DNA of 8,303 nt from Lachnoclostridium phytofermentans (GTDB taxonomy: Bacteria > Bacillota > Clostridia > Lachnospirales > Lachnospiraceae), in assembly GCA_003526525.1 (NCBI GenBank), contig DPVV01000193.1, forward strand, positions 1 to 8,303. The letters run 5' to 3'. The position numbers and the translations under genes were made by a program. The notes under the pieces are model-generated. The model had not been told where the DNA came from. It did not search any database and saw only the letters and a program-made list of their open reading frames with translations. Positions 1 to 7,072 of this stretch are shown one piece after another. Within the stretch, counting starts at the first letter, position 1. Each line of letters starts with the position of its first letter.

Positions 1-48
1 GAAAGATTTATCTTTCACTCTTAATAACATGTTTGCTTCGTAGGCCTT

Positions 49-762
49 TTACGCTTCTCCAAGGTAAGCTTTTTTAACAGAGTCATTATTCATCATCTCA
101 TTCGCATCTCCAGATAGAACAATTTTACCAGTTTCCAGTACATAAGCTCTATTTGCAATAGAAAGAGCTTTTTTCGCATTCTGTTCTACCAATAACACCG
201 TAGTTCCGTTCTTACTTATCTCTTGTATGATACGAAATATTTCTGAAACAAATAAAGGGGACAATCCCATGGAAGGTTCATCTAATAACATAATCTTTGG
301 CTTTGACATGAGTGCACGCCCCATAGCAAGCATCTGTTGCTCCCCTCCGGATAAGGTTCCCGCAATTTGCTTTTTACGCTCTGCAAGCCTTGGAAAACGC
401 TTATAAACTTCTGTCAATGTCTGCGTGATCTCTGCATTATCTTTTCTGCTATAAGCACCCATCATAAGATTTTCAAATACTGTAAGCTCCGCAAAAATTC
501 TACGTCCTTCCGGTACATGTGCCATACCAAGCGAAACAATCTTATGCGCTGGTGTTTTTAATAAATTGTGTCCTTCAAAATCGATACTGCCATGTTTGGG
601 AGCTACTAGACCAGTAATCGTATGTAGGATTGTGGTCTTACCAGCTCCGTTGGCACCAATCAAAGCAATAACTTCTCCTTCATTTACCGTGAAGGAGATA
701 CCCTTGATTGCCCCAATTACTCCATAATATACATCTAAATCTTTTATTGTTAACATCGCCAT
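49..762 (-). CDS. livF: Branched-chain amino acid ABC transporter ATP-binding protein LivF
   Basis: This is the second ATPase of a HAAT-family (branched-chain amino acid type) importer. It pairs with LivG at the cytoplasmic face and drives uptake by ATP hydrolysis. The 237-residue length is normal for LivF. Visible motifs are Walker A GANGAGKTT (36-44), the LivF-typical VPEGRRIF stretch (83-90), the ABC signature LSGGEQQ (137-143), Walker B IMLLDEP (157-163) and the LVEQNA segment (191-196). In that last segment Gln replaces the usual H-loop His, as is customary for LivF. The start ATG at 762 has AGGTG five bases upstream. A second ATG at 756 (residue 3) is possible but is further from that site. 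It is the last gene of the cluster, 21 nt after livG. The LivF subfamily assignment is very secure; the transported substrate is not proven. Confidence 0.95.
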   Translation of the reverse strand: MAMLTIKDLDVYYGVIGAIKGISFTVNEGEVIALIGANGAGKTTILHTITGLVAPKHGSIDFEGHNLLKTPAHKIVSLGMAHVPEGRRIFAELTVFENLMMGAYSRKDNAEITQTLTEVYKRFPRLAERKKQIAGTLSGGEQQMLAMGRALMSKPKIMLLDEPSMGLSPLFVSEIFRIIQEISKNGTTVLLVEQNAKKALSIANRAYVLETGKIVLSGDANEMMNNDSVKKAYLGEA

Positions 763-783
763 ATTAGCACCTATTCCTTTCTA

Positions 784-1542
784 TCATTCGCCAAGATATG
801 CAGTAATAACTTCAGGGTTATTTAAAACCTCAGACGGTGTTCCCTTTGCTAATTCCATACCGAAGTTTAGTACCAGTATCTCCTCACAGATTCCTGTAAC
901 AAGTTTCATATCGTGCTCAATTAAAAGGATAGTTATTTTATAACGGTCTCTTACTAAACGAATTGTTTGCATCAGCTCTTCTGTTTCATTCGGATTCATG
1001 CCTGCTGCTGGTTCATCAAGAAGCAGTAGCTTAGGATTTGTAGCTAGGGCTCTCGCAATTTCTAGTTTACGCTGTTTACCATAAGGAAGATTAGAAGCTA
1101 AGACATCCGCTTGCTTATCAAGGTCAAATACCTCAAGGATCTCAAGTGCCATCTTATCCATTTCCTTTTCTTTTTTCCAATAGGAAGGAAGCTTAAACAA
1201 GGCCTCGAATAAGGAGTAGTGAACCTGATTGTGTAAGGCCACCTTTACATTATCAAGCACTGTCATCTTTTTAAACAATCGTATATTTTGAAATGTTCTT
1301 GCGATTCCGGCTTGATTAATTTGAGCTGGTTTCTTTCCATTTAATCTTATACCTTCTAACATAATACTACCATCTGTTGGCTGATATACTCCAGTTAATA
1401 AATTAAATAATGTTGTTTTACCAGCACCATTTGGTCCGATTAACCCATATAGTTGACCTTCCTTGATAGAAAAATTTACTTGATCTACCGCTCTTAAGCC
1501 ACCAAAGGAGATACCTAAATTCTTTACTTCTAATAATGCCAT
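784..1542 (-). CDS. livG: Branched-chain amino acid ABC transporter ATP-binding protein LivG
   Basis: This is the first ATPase subunit of the importer and is expected to form a heterodimer with LivF under the LivH/LivM permeases. The 252 residues show Walker A GPNGAGKTT (36-44) and Q-loop RTFQNIRLF (82-90). The LivG-specific variant signature LPYGKQRKLEIARAL (152-166) stands in place of LSGGQ. Walker B LLLLDEP (172-178) is followed by the LivG hallmark AAGMNPNET (179-187) and H-loop IEHDM with His210. The ATG at 1542 has a strong AAAGGAG nine to ten bases upstream. That site lies inside the last codons of livM, whose stop is one base away, so translational coupling is likely. The region between the Q-loop and the signature is longer than in LivF, as is usual for LivG. 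Confidence 0.95.
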   Translation of the reverse strand: MALLEVKNLGISFGGLRAVDQVNFSIKEGQLYGLIGPNGAGKTTLFNLLTGVYQPTDGSIMLEGIRLNGKKPAQINQAGIARTFQNIRLFKKMTVLDNVKVALHNQVHYSLFEALFKLPSYWKKEKEMDKMALEILEVFDLDKQADVLASNLPYGKQRKLEIARALATNPKLLLLDEPAAGMNPNETEELMQTIRLVRDRYKITILLIEHDMKLVTGICEEILVLNFGMELAKGTPSEVLNNPEVITAYLGE

Positions 1543-1543
1543 C

Positions 1544-2548
1544 TTAGTGCTCTCCTTTCTGTAATTTTTTTGCTTTTATTTTCTCAAACGGTACTATTTT
1601 TCTAATGATACCCTTTAGCTTTTCTTTCATTTCTCCAGAATTAAGAATCATAATAAGGATCAATGCAAGCGCATACGTAAGCATACGGTAATCACCAAAC
1701 TCACGGAATTTTTCCGGAAGGTAGGTTAAAAGAATCGTTGCAACGATAGTGCCCGGAATATTTCCCATACCACCAAGTACAACAAATATTAGAATATCAA
1801 TGGATTTATTATAATCAAAATTATTAGGTCGTAATACGGTGTAGGTATGCGCATATAATGCACCGGCAATTCCAGCAAAAAAAGCTGCAATTGTAAAAGC
1901 CAGAATCTTAAACTTTGTAACTGGAATTCCCATCGCCTCAGCTGCTACATAATTCTCACGAACCGATAGAATTGCTCTACCATGTCTTGATTTCTTTAAG
2001 TTAACTGCTGCCAGTATTGTAAGGATACCAAAGATATATATCCATGTATAATTCGCATAATCCGGAATCTTTGATAATCCCATAGCACCACCAGTAATTG
2101 ACATGGTATTGATGATAGAGCGAATAATTTCTGTAAATGCCAGAGTAACAATTGCAAGATAATCACCACGTAAGCGAAGTACTGGTATCCCAGTAATCAC
2201 CCCAAATAATGCAGCCATAATACCACCGATGAAAAGTGCTATAATAAAGGATAAAAATCCTGGAAGTCCTACCGCCTGCGTAGTAAAGATTGCACTGGAA
2301 TAAGCTCCTATGGCCATAAATCCAGCATGACCAAGTGACAATTCTCCTAATAAGCCTACCGTTATACTTAAGGATACCGCTAGAATAATGTTAATTCCAA
2401 TTCTAGGTATTAGAGAGGTCATTTGACGACTTAATATATTTCCCTCCATCATGTAATAAACAGCGATATAACCAAGGATAATCGCAACAAAGGCGATCAC
2501 CGCATTCATCAGATTCCTTCTATTCTTATTCTTCTCCATACCGTTCAC
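1544..2548 (-). CDS. livM: Branched-chain amino acid ABC transporter permease LivM
   Basis: This is an integral-membrane permease subunit of the LivHMGFK importer. It has about nine or ten hydrophobic segments, the first near residues 13-33, and a Lys-rich C-terminal tail (308-332). Family landmarks are GELSLGHAGFMAIGAY (68-83), LRLRGDYLAIVTLAFTEIIR (124-143), the cytoplasmic coupling region RENYVAAEAMGIPVTKFK (197-214) and GGMGNIPGT (259-267). The start is ambiguous. The GTG at 2548 directly abuts the livH stop and has AGAAGG five bases upstream. An ATG at 2539 has AGGTG six bases upstream and would shorten the protein by three residues. Either choice leaves livH and livM coupled. The family call is firm and the substrate is inferred from family only. 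Confidence 0.93.
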   Translation of the reverse strand: MNGMEKNKNRRNLMNAVIAFVAIILGYIAVYYMMEGNILSRQMTSLIPRIGINIILAVSLSITVGLLGELSLGHAGFMAIGAYSSAIFTTQAVGLPGFLSFIIALFIGGIMAALFGVITGIPVLRLRGDYLAIVTLAFTEIIRSIINTMSITGGAMGLSKIPDYANYTWIYIFGILTILAAVNLKKSRHGRAILSVRENYVAAEAMGIPVTKFKILAFTIAAFFAGIAGALYAHTYTVLRPNNFDYNKSIDILIFVVLGGMGNIPGTIVATILLTYLPEKFREFGDYRMLTYALALILIMILNSGEMKEKLKGIIRKIVPFEKIKAKKLQKGEH

Positions 2549-3424
2549 CTACACCTTCTCAATTCTATTCTTGCCAAGTAACCCAGATGGTTTTATAAGT
2601 AAGACAAGTACAAGAATACCAAATACGATAGCATCTGCAAGTTCTGTTGAGATATATGCTTTACTTAAGCTTTCAATCACTCCTAATAAAAGTCCACCAA
2701 GCATAGCTCCTGGAATACTACCAATACCTCCAAATACTGCCGCAACGAACGCTTTAATACCCGGCAAGGTTCCAAGCGTTGGTCTTAAGGATGGGTACTG
2801 ACTAATAAAAAGGATACCAGCGATCGCTGCAAGCATGGACCCGATCGCAAACGTAATCGATATGGTTCGATTCACGTTAATTCCCATAAGCTGAGCGGCC
2901 TGTTTATCTTCCGATACTGCTCTCATTGCACTACCGATCTTCGTATACTTGACAAATAGTGTTAATAAGATCATGCATACTGTAGTGACTATAAAGGTTA
3001 CTATCGTAATACCAGAGATGGTTATTTTTCCGATATGTAAAGCAGGTACCTCAATAAAAGTAGAAAAAGGAATTGGGGTCGCTTTAAATATCAAAAGAGC
3101 TACACTTTGTAATAAGTAACTAACACCGATAGCAGTAATTAAAACCGCTAAGGATGGAGCCTTACGTAGTGGTTTGTATGCCACTTTTTCAATGGTAATA
3201 CCAAGTATGGTACATACTAACATGGTAAATATAACCGCTACTACTGGAGGCAGGCTAAGTTTTTCTATAAATATATATAAAGAATATGCTCCCACCATGA
3301 TAATGTCACCGTGAGCGAAATTAATCATCTTTGCAATACCATATACCATGGTATAGCCGATTGCTATTAAAGCAAATATACTACCGGATCTTAGTCCATT
3401 AATCAATTGTTCCACAAACTCCAT
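2549..3424 (-). CDS. livH: Branched-chain amino acid ABC transporter permease LivH
   Basis: This is the partner permease of LivM, and together they form the membrane channel of the importer. The 291 residues contain roughly eight hydrophobic segments. Family landmarks are NGLRSGSIFALIAIGYTMVY (9-28), INFAHGDIIMVGAY (34-47), the coupling loop AMRAVSEDKQAAQLMGIN (166-183) and AAVFGGIGSIPGAMLGG (228-244). The ATG at 3424 has GAGGTG five bases upstream, a strong ribosome binding site. That matters because the gene lies 103 nt downstream of livK, behind a stable hairpin, and needs independent translation initiation. It ends TAG immediately before the livM start. Nothing is truncated. Confidence 0.94.
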   Translation of the reverse strand: MEFVEQLINGLRSGSIFALIAIGYTMVYGIAKMINFAHGDIIMVGAYSLYIFIEKLSLPPVVAVIFTMLVCTILGITIEKVAYKPLRKAPSLAVLITAIGVSYLLQSVALLIFKATPIPFSTFIEVPALHIGKITISGITIVTFIVTTVCMILLTLFVKYTKIGSAMRAVSEDKQAAQLMGINVNRTISITFAIGSMLAAIAGILFISQYPSLRPTLGTLPGIKAFVAAVFGGIGSIPGAMLGGLLLGVIESLSKAYISTELADAIVFGILVLVLLIKPSGLLGKNRIEKV

Positions 3425-3448
3425 ACTTTCACCTCATCTAAAAGCAAA

Positions 3449-3487
3449 ACATTTCCGAAACAGCACCGTTTACTGATTCGGAAATGT
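3449..3487 (-). terminator. Intercistronic hairpin, probable partial terminator or attenuator between livK and livH
   Basis: Perfect 11-base arms (3449-3459 and 3477-3487; ACATTTCCGAA pairing with TTCGGAAATGT) enclose one A·A mismatch, three further pairs and a nine-base loop. In the minus-strand transcript the stem is followed by a T-rich run (TTTGCTTTT, 3448-3440). The continuing strong liv genes beyond it argue for partial termination, or for an mRNA end-stabiliser that raises receptor levels relative to permease. The structure is seen directly; the function is inferred from similar arrangements in ABC importer operons. Confidence 0.7.
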
Positions 3488-3527
3488 AATTCTGCCACAT
3501 TGCTACATCAAGTCGTTTGACCTACAA

Positions 3528-4694
3528 TTACTGTCTTGAAGTGTAATTTCCATCCTTTATTTCGATGTATTTTGCACCTTTATTTGGCTCACCATCTGCG
3601 GTAAAGGATACACTACCTGTAAGACCATCTACTGTAATTTGCGTCATTGCTAAAATCATATCTTTGCTTTCTACAGAAGAAGCCTTTTCCATAGCTGCTT
3701 TTATTACATATACAGTATCATAGCCATCTGCTGCAAACTGATCTGGTACAGCACCGTATTTTGTCTGATAAGCCTCTACAAATTTCTTAATAGCAGGAGC
3801 TTCATCACTCGCAAAGAATGGGCTTAAGAAGATTGCACCTTCAAGAACAGCTGGGTCCTTAACTTGAGATAACACACCATCCCAACCATCGCTTCCAAGG
3901 AATGGGAGGTTCATACCAAGATCACTTGCCTGCTGTGTAATGTATGCTGCATCATTATAATAAGCAGGTACAAAGATTACTTCCGCATCCGTTGCTTTAA
4001 TCTTTGTTAATTGAGTATTAAAATCAATCGCACCCTTTGTAAAGGCTTCGGCGGCAACAATAGTACCACCATTTACAGCTACCTGCTCGGAAAATGCATT
4101 CATAACACCGGTACTGTATTCATCCGAGCTGTTATAAATAATAGCAATTTTTTCGTAGCCTAATTCCCTTGCAAGATTTGCAAGGGTTACTCCCTGCATT
4201 GGATCTGTAAAACATAAGCGGAATGCATTCTCATATTCCGTACATTCCGCTGCAGATCCAGAAGGGGTTAACTGAAGAATTCCTGCTTCAAAAGTATCCT
4301 TCGTAATTGCAAGACAAGAGCCAGAAGTTACGGCACCAAGGATTGCTTGTGCTCCCCAATCCATTACTGTATTAAACGCGGTAACTGCGACATCAGGAGT
4401 TGCTTGATCATCTGCGAAATTCATCTCTAACATATAGTTCTTATCGCCAACAGTTACTCCACCTGCATCGTTAATTTCTTTGATTGCTATCGTAGCACCA
4501 TTCTTAACCGAGTTTCCATAAGATGCTGCATCTCCGGTCAATGGCCCAATACCACCGATTTTAAAAGTAGCTGCTCCACTACCATTTTCATTTCCTGTTG
4601 TAGATCCACCATCCTTGGTACCGCAACCAACCAAAGATGCCGCCATAGCTGCCACAAGACCTAAGCTTGCTAACTTTTTAAGACTTTTCTTCAT
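3528..4694 (-). CDS. livK: Branched-chain amino acid-type ABC transporter substrate-binding lipoprotein LivK
   Basis: This is the extracellular receptor that delivers ligand to LivHM, a periplasmic-binding fold type I protein anchored as a lipoprotein. The chosen start is the ATG at 4694 (388 residues), because it has AAGGGGAT about eight bases upstream. From there a textbook lipoprotein signal begins: MKKSLKKL, a hydrophobic core, and the lipobox LVGC with Cys24. An in-frame upstream ATG at 4736 would add 14 charged residues before the signal and is unlikely. After a Gly/Ser/Asn linker (25-41) the fold begins at FKIGGIGPLTGD (44-55). Ligand-pocket-like segments are VTSGS (122-126), TPSGSA (143-148), GSDGWDG (267-273) and AADGYDTVY (321-329). 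It heads the operon. The exact ligand (Leu/Ile/Val or another amino acid or amide) cannot be told from sequence, so the symbol denotes position and family. Confidence 0.92.
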   Translation of the reverse strand: MKKSLKKLASLGLVAAMAASLVGCGTKDGGSTTGNENGSGAATFKIGGIGPLTGDAASYGNSVKNGATIAIKEINDAGGVTVGDKNYMLEMNFADDQATPDVAVTAFNTVMDWGAQAILGAVTSGSCLAITKDTFEAGILQLTPSGSAAECTEYENAFRLCFTDPMQGVTLANLARELGYEKIAIIYNSSDEYSTGVMNAFSEQVAVNGGTIVAAEAFTKGAIDFNTQLTKIKATDAEVIFVPAYYNDAAYITQQASDLGMNLPFLGSDGWDGVLSQVKDPAVLEGAIFLSPFFASDEAPAIKKFVEAYQTKYGAVPDQFAADGYDTVYVIKAAMEKASSVESKDMILAMTQITVDGLTGSVSFTADGEPNKGAKYIEIKDGNYTSRQ

Positions 4695-4759
4695 AATTTT
4701 ATCCCCTTTTCTTTTCATGTCGTTACAAATCCTCATCCCAATAGAAATTGCAGAATGTT

Positions 4760-4788
4760 TCTTTTAAGAAATTATTTCACTTAAAAGA
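4760..4788 (-). promoter_or_regulatory. Inverted repeat in the livK leader, candidate operator or leader hairpin
   Basis: Nine-base perfect arms, TCTTTTAAG (4760-4768) and CTTAAAAGA (4780-4788), flank 11 bases. The interior also contains GAAA...TTTC self-complementarity, so as RNA it could fold into a bulged hairpin. It lies 66 bases upstream of the livK ATG and downstream of the candidate promoter. It fits the 15-base CodY consensus poorly (about 9 matches), so no regulator is assigned. The symmetry is seen directly; the role is inference. Confidence 0.4.
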
Positions 4789-4823
4789 TACTATTTTTAT
4801 TTCTCCTCTGTACCACTTTAATA

Positions 4824-4853
4824 CTTATAAACGTCAATATGTTAAAGCGTCAT
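4824..4853 (-). promoter_or_regulatory. Candidate sigma-A promoter for the liv operon
   Basis: In the minus-strand direction, ATGACG (4853-4848) is separated by 18 bases from TATAAG (4829-4824), a five-of-six match to the -10 consensus. Transcription would start near 4816 and give a leader of about 120 nt containing the inverted repeat at 4760-4788. A TTGACG at 4837-4832 is an alternative -35 but lacks a good -10 at normal spacing; TACAGA with an upstream TG is the best, at 19 bases. A promoter is expected here because a terminator lies just upstream at 4858-4887. Confidence 0.4.
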
Positions 4854-4857
4854 GGTT

Positions 4858-4887
4858 GAAAAAGAAGACGCCGTAAGACGCCTTTTT
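4858..4887 (-). terminator. Rho-independent terminator of the zinc-ribbon gene
   Basis: In the minus-strand transcript GGCGUC-UUAC-GGCGUC forms a six-pair stem with two G·U wobbles (arms 4882-4877 and 4872-4867). It is flanked by AAAAA upstream and UUCUUUUU downstream, which can extend the stem by about four more pairs. It lies 22 bases after the stop of the zinc-ribbon gene. On the plus strand the same bases read as a direct repeat (AAGACGCC twice) that cannot form the G·U pairs, so termination should act in one direction only. Confidence 0.75.
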
Positions 4888-4909
4888 ATGTCACTATAAT
4901 ACTCTTGAG

Positions 4910-5200
4910 CTAATTGTTTGTCAAGTCCCCACCGCATTTATCACAATATTCCAATCCTTCTAACGTAATTCCTCCACAGTCCGGACAAATAATTTTTTCC
5001 GGCATAATCTCCATCTCAATGATCTCATACTCACAGTCCTTTGTATTTCCCTGAGAAACGGAAGGGTTGTTATTCACAGTCGTTACCTTTGGTACGGTTA
5101 CGGTTTTTGTCTCCTCAGGCGCTGTATTCTTACGTTCTAACTCAGCGATGTCTACCTTTTTCTTTGGGAATACACGAAGCAGCTTATTCATTAACGTCAT
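4910..5200 (-). CDS. Small protein with a C-terminal zinc ribbon, function unknown
   Basis: This is a 96-residue soluble protein of unknown function. Its N-terminus is short and basic (MNKLLRVFPKKK, 4-15), followed by a Thr/Val/Asn-rich, probably flexible middle (about 27-54). An acidic strand-like stretch, EYEIIEMEIMPEKI, precedes a double-CxxC zinc ribbon. The ribbon Cys are at 72, 75, 86 and 89 (CPDCGG, ten-residue spacer, CDKCGG). The ATG at 5200 is chosen because AAAGGA lies nine bases upstream. In addition, a sigma-A promoter at 5232-5260 would start transcription downstream of the alternative ATG at 5260, which rules out the 116-residue version. The gene is monocistronic as far as can be seen, with its own promoter and terminator. 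Such ribbons bind zinc and can mediate nucleic-acid or protein contacts, but no partner is evident. Confidence 0.8.
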   Translation of the reverse strand: MTLMNKLLRVFPKKKVDIAELERKNTAPEETKTVTVPKVTTVNNNPSVSQGNTKDCEYEIIEMEIMPEKIICPDCGGITLEGLEYCDKCGGDLTNN

Positions 5201-5231
5201 ATACTCGCATCCTTTTCTTTCATCTAGCACA

Positions 5232-5260
5232 ATTATAGTATGGATGTGACTTCTTCGCAA
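5232..5260 (-). promoter_or_regulatory. Sigma-A promoter of the zinc-ribbon gene
   Basis: In the minus-strand direction, TTGCGA (5260-5255, four of six) is followed after exactly 17 bases by a perfect TATAAT (5237-5232). Transcription is predicted to begin near 5225, about 25 bases before the ATG at 5200 and its AAAGGA site. It lies in the 65-base gap after the S8 peptidase stop, so the small gene can be expressed independently of the peptidases. Confidence 0.7.
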
Positions 5261-5265
5261 GTAAA

Positions 5266-6984
5266 TTATACCGTGAGACGCAAGCTTTCAAATGCGCCAT
5301 AAATATCAAGAATTCCATAACCAAATTGTTTGTTTGGGTACTCCGTACCTATTCTTTTTGCTCCCCTTATCATTAGAGTTTTAATATTCGTCGTATTAAA
5401 ATTAAAGCTGTTTTCTCTAACGATAGCCCACTCCAATAAAAGTGCCGCTGCACCTGCTGTATGAGCTGCTGCAATACTTGTTCCACTCTTAATAGAAAAG
5501 GTATTCCCAGGTGCAGGGCCATAGATATTCACTCCTGGTGCTGCAATATCAGGTTTCACATTCCCTCTTCTTGTATAACCACGCCCAGAATTAATATAGA
5601 TACTGTTATTAACATGATTGCATGCCGCTACCGTAATAGGTCTCATAGTATTCCCAGGATCCGTGATTGTAATATCAGGGTTTGGTTGTATAAAATATGT
5701 ATTGGAAGTCAAAAATTTCTTGATTGGTAACCAAAGATCAAATTCATTATTAAAAGACTGTTCCCGAAAAACCCGGATTTTCCATATCCCTGGCGTTGGG
5801 CTTTCGAATCGAATAATAACTGATTCGTCACCGGTTCGTCGTTCTATTACTCGATAATCAACATAAATAACCGTAGGCTCAAATAGAAAGGAAATCACCC
5901 GATTGTTATTAACCCTTGGTGGAATCCTATTGATATACTCTCCGCTCGGTGAAATAAAACCAATAGAGTAAATGCTAGGTGCCCTGACCCAAAATTCTAA
6001 TGTAAAACCTTTTTCTCCCTCTCCTACGTTAATTTCCGCATCTACATAATCCTCTGTTTGAGGGACAATCCCACGGTAATGTCCTCCACTATTTCCCTCG
6101 TTACCAGTCGGGAGTACAACACAGAAACCAGTATTGTCGGATAAATTCTCCAAATACTCATCCCAGATCCCGCTGCCATCATGTCCTCCGGAATTTGTTC
6201 CAACCCCAATACAAATAACAAGTGGCTTTTTAAGCTCAATTGCTAAATCAAGCAGATACTTTGTACCCATTACAAGATCTGTTTCTTGAAAGCACTCCAC
6301 ATCATCACGGATATAGTAAAAATCCCTTAAATATTTTTTTGCTTGTTTTAACTTTACCATTACAATATCCGCCAGAGGAGCTGCTCCGGTAAAGTCATTT
6401 TTAATATCAATATTACCAGCTGCTATCCCTGCTATGAATGTACCATGACCATTCGTATCGGTAGAAGGTACAACAGATAACGGATCATCACTTTTTAGTG
6501 CCTCATTTATTTGTTCCCTCGTATACTCGGTCCCATAATAATATCCCTTTGGTGGTGTTCCCGTTTGTATGGTCTGGTCCCATATACGTACCACGCGTGA
6601 GGTGTTATCTGCATTCTTAAAAATCTCATGTTGATAATCAATTCCTGTGTCAATAAACCCAACGATAACATCCCTTCCCAATAAATTCAGAAATGGCTGT
6701 CTACGAACATTATGAACACCTATATACTCCATATTAGTTTCGTCCATCAACCCATAACACTTAGGAAAAGAACTGTAATAAAAATTGTACTTTTGTATAT
6801 CTGAAAAATCAGCAATTGGCTGATGGACTATTGTATATCTTGGATTCACAACTTGTATACAGTCAGCTCCATAAAATGTCATCATTTCAGCTATTGATCC
6901 ACGTACCAGAGCAAAGGAATCTATCACATTCTCAGAGAGAATGGCTTCTTTACATTGGGAATTAAAATCAGAATCACCATTCAT
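5266..6984 (-). CDS. S8 family serine peptidase (subtilase), CspA/CspB-like
   Basis: This is a subtilisin-family endopeptidase of 572 residues. The triad is intact (numbered from the chosen start): Asp112 in GFIDTGID, His180 in TNGHGTF and Ser503 in SGTSIA, with oxyanion Asn295 in TGNEGN. A pro-region-like N-terminus (about 30-105) precedes the Asp motif. Roughly 140 residues (about 310-450), with beta-strand-like spacing, lie between the oxyanion Asn and the catalytic Ser. This matches the jelly-roll insertion known in clostridial Csp proteases, which activate a cortex hydrolase during spore germination. No signal peptide is visible, so it may act inside the cell or spore. The ATG at 6984 has GGTGAT just upstream; the in-frame ATG at 7005 lacks any ribosome binding site. 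Csp-like homologues are also found as paralogues of unknown role, so a germination function is only possible, not shown. It starts 88 nt after the C39-like gene. Confidence 0.9.
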   Translation of the reverse strand: MNGDSDFNSQCKEAILSENVIDSFALVRGSIAEMMTFYGADCIQVVNPRYTIVHQPIADFSDIQKYNFYYSSFPKCYGLMDETNMEYIGVHNVRRQPFLNLLGRDVIVGFIDTGIDYQHEIFKNADNTSRVVRIWDQTIQTGTPPKGYYYGTEYTREQINEALKSDDPLSVVPSTDTNGHGTFIAGIAAGNIDIKNDFTGAAPLADIVMVKLKQAKKYLRDFYYIRDDVECFQETDLVMGTKYLLDLAIELKKPLVICIGVGTNSGGHDGSGIWDEYLENLSDNTGFCVVLPTGNEGNSGGHYRGIVPQTEDYVDAEINVGEGEKGFTLEFWVRAPSIYSIGFISPSGEYINRIPPRVNNNRVISFLFEPTVIYVDYRVIERRTGDESVIIRFESPTPGIWKIRVFREQSFNNEFDLWLPIKKFLTSNTYFIQPNPDITITDPGNTMRPITVAACNHVNNSIYINSGRGYTRRGNVKPDIAAPGVNIYGPAPGNTFSIKSGTSIAAAHTAGAAALLLEWAIVRENSFNFNTTNIKTLMIRGAKRIGTEYPNKQFGYGILDIYGAFESLRLTV

Positions 6985-7010
6985 TCTATCACCACATAGT
7001 TTCATTTCTA

Positions 7011-7036
7011 TAATCTATGCGCTGTAGCCTAGCCGT
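7011..7036 (-). promoter_or_regulatory. Weak candidate sigma-K-like promoter upstream of the S8 peptidase
   Basis: In the minus-strand direction, CATAGATTA (7019-7011) fits the sporulation sigma-K -10 pattern CATANNNTA. An AC dinucleotide 15 bases upstream (in TTACGG) stands where the -35 AC is expected, one base short of the usual spacing. Transcription would start about 20 bases before the chosen ATG at 6984. The patterns are short and the DNA is AT-rich, so chance occurrence is quite possible. Confidence 0.2.
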
Positions 7037-7072
7037 AATCATATTTCTATTTTTTTACATGAATATAATTAT

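Noticed and set aside
1..16. Perfect seven-base inverted repeat around two bases (GAAAGAT-TT-ATCTTTC) downstream of livF
   Set aside because: The loop is too small for a good hairpin, the stem is AT-rich and no T run can be seen because the window ends there. It could be part of a terminator, but this cannot be supported.
4695..4736. Fourteen-residue N-terminal extension of LivK from ATG 4736
   Set aside because: It would put charged residues before a standard lipoprotein signal. The ATG at 4694 has the better ribosome binding site.
4808..4818. GTGGTAC in the livK leader, resembling part of the T-box motif GGTGGNACCGCG
   Set aside because: The following bases do not match. Less than 50 bases separate it from the upstream gene's terminator, leaving no room for a T-box Stem I, and no terminator/antiterminator pair is visible.
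6985..7005. Upstream start of the S8 peptidase at ATG 7005
   Set aside because: There is no ribosome binding site before it, while the ATG at 6984 has GGTGAT close upstream.
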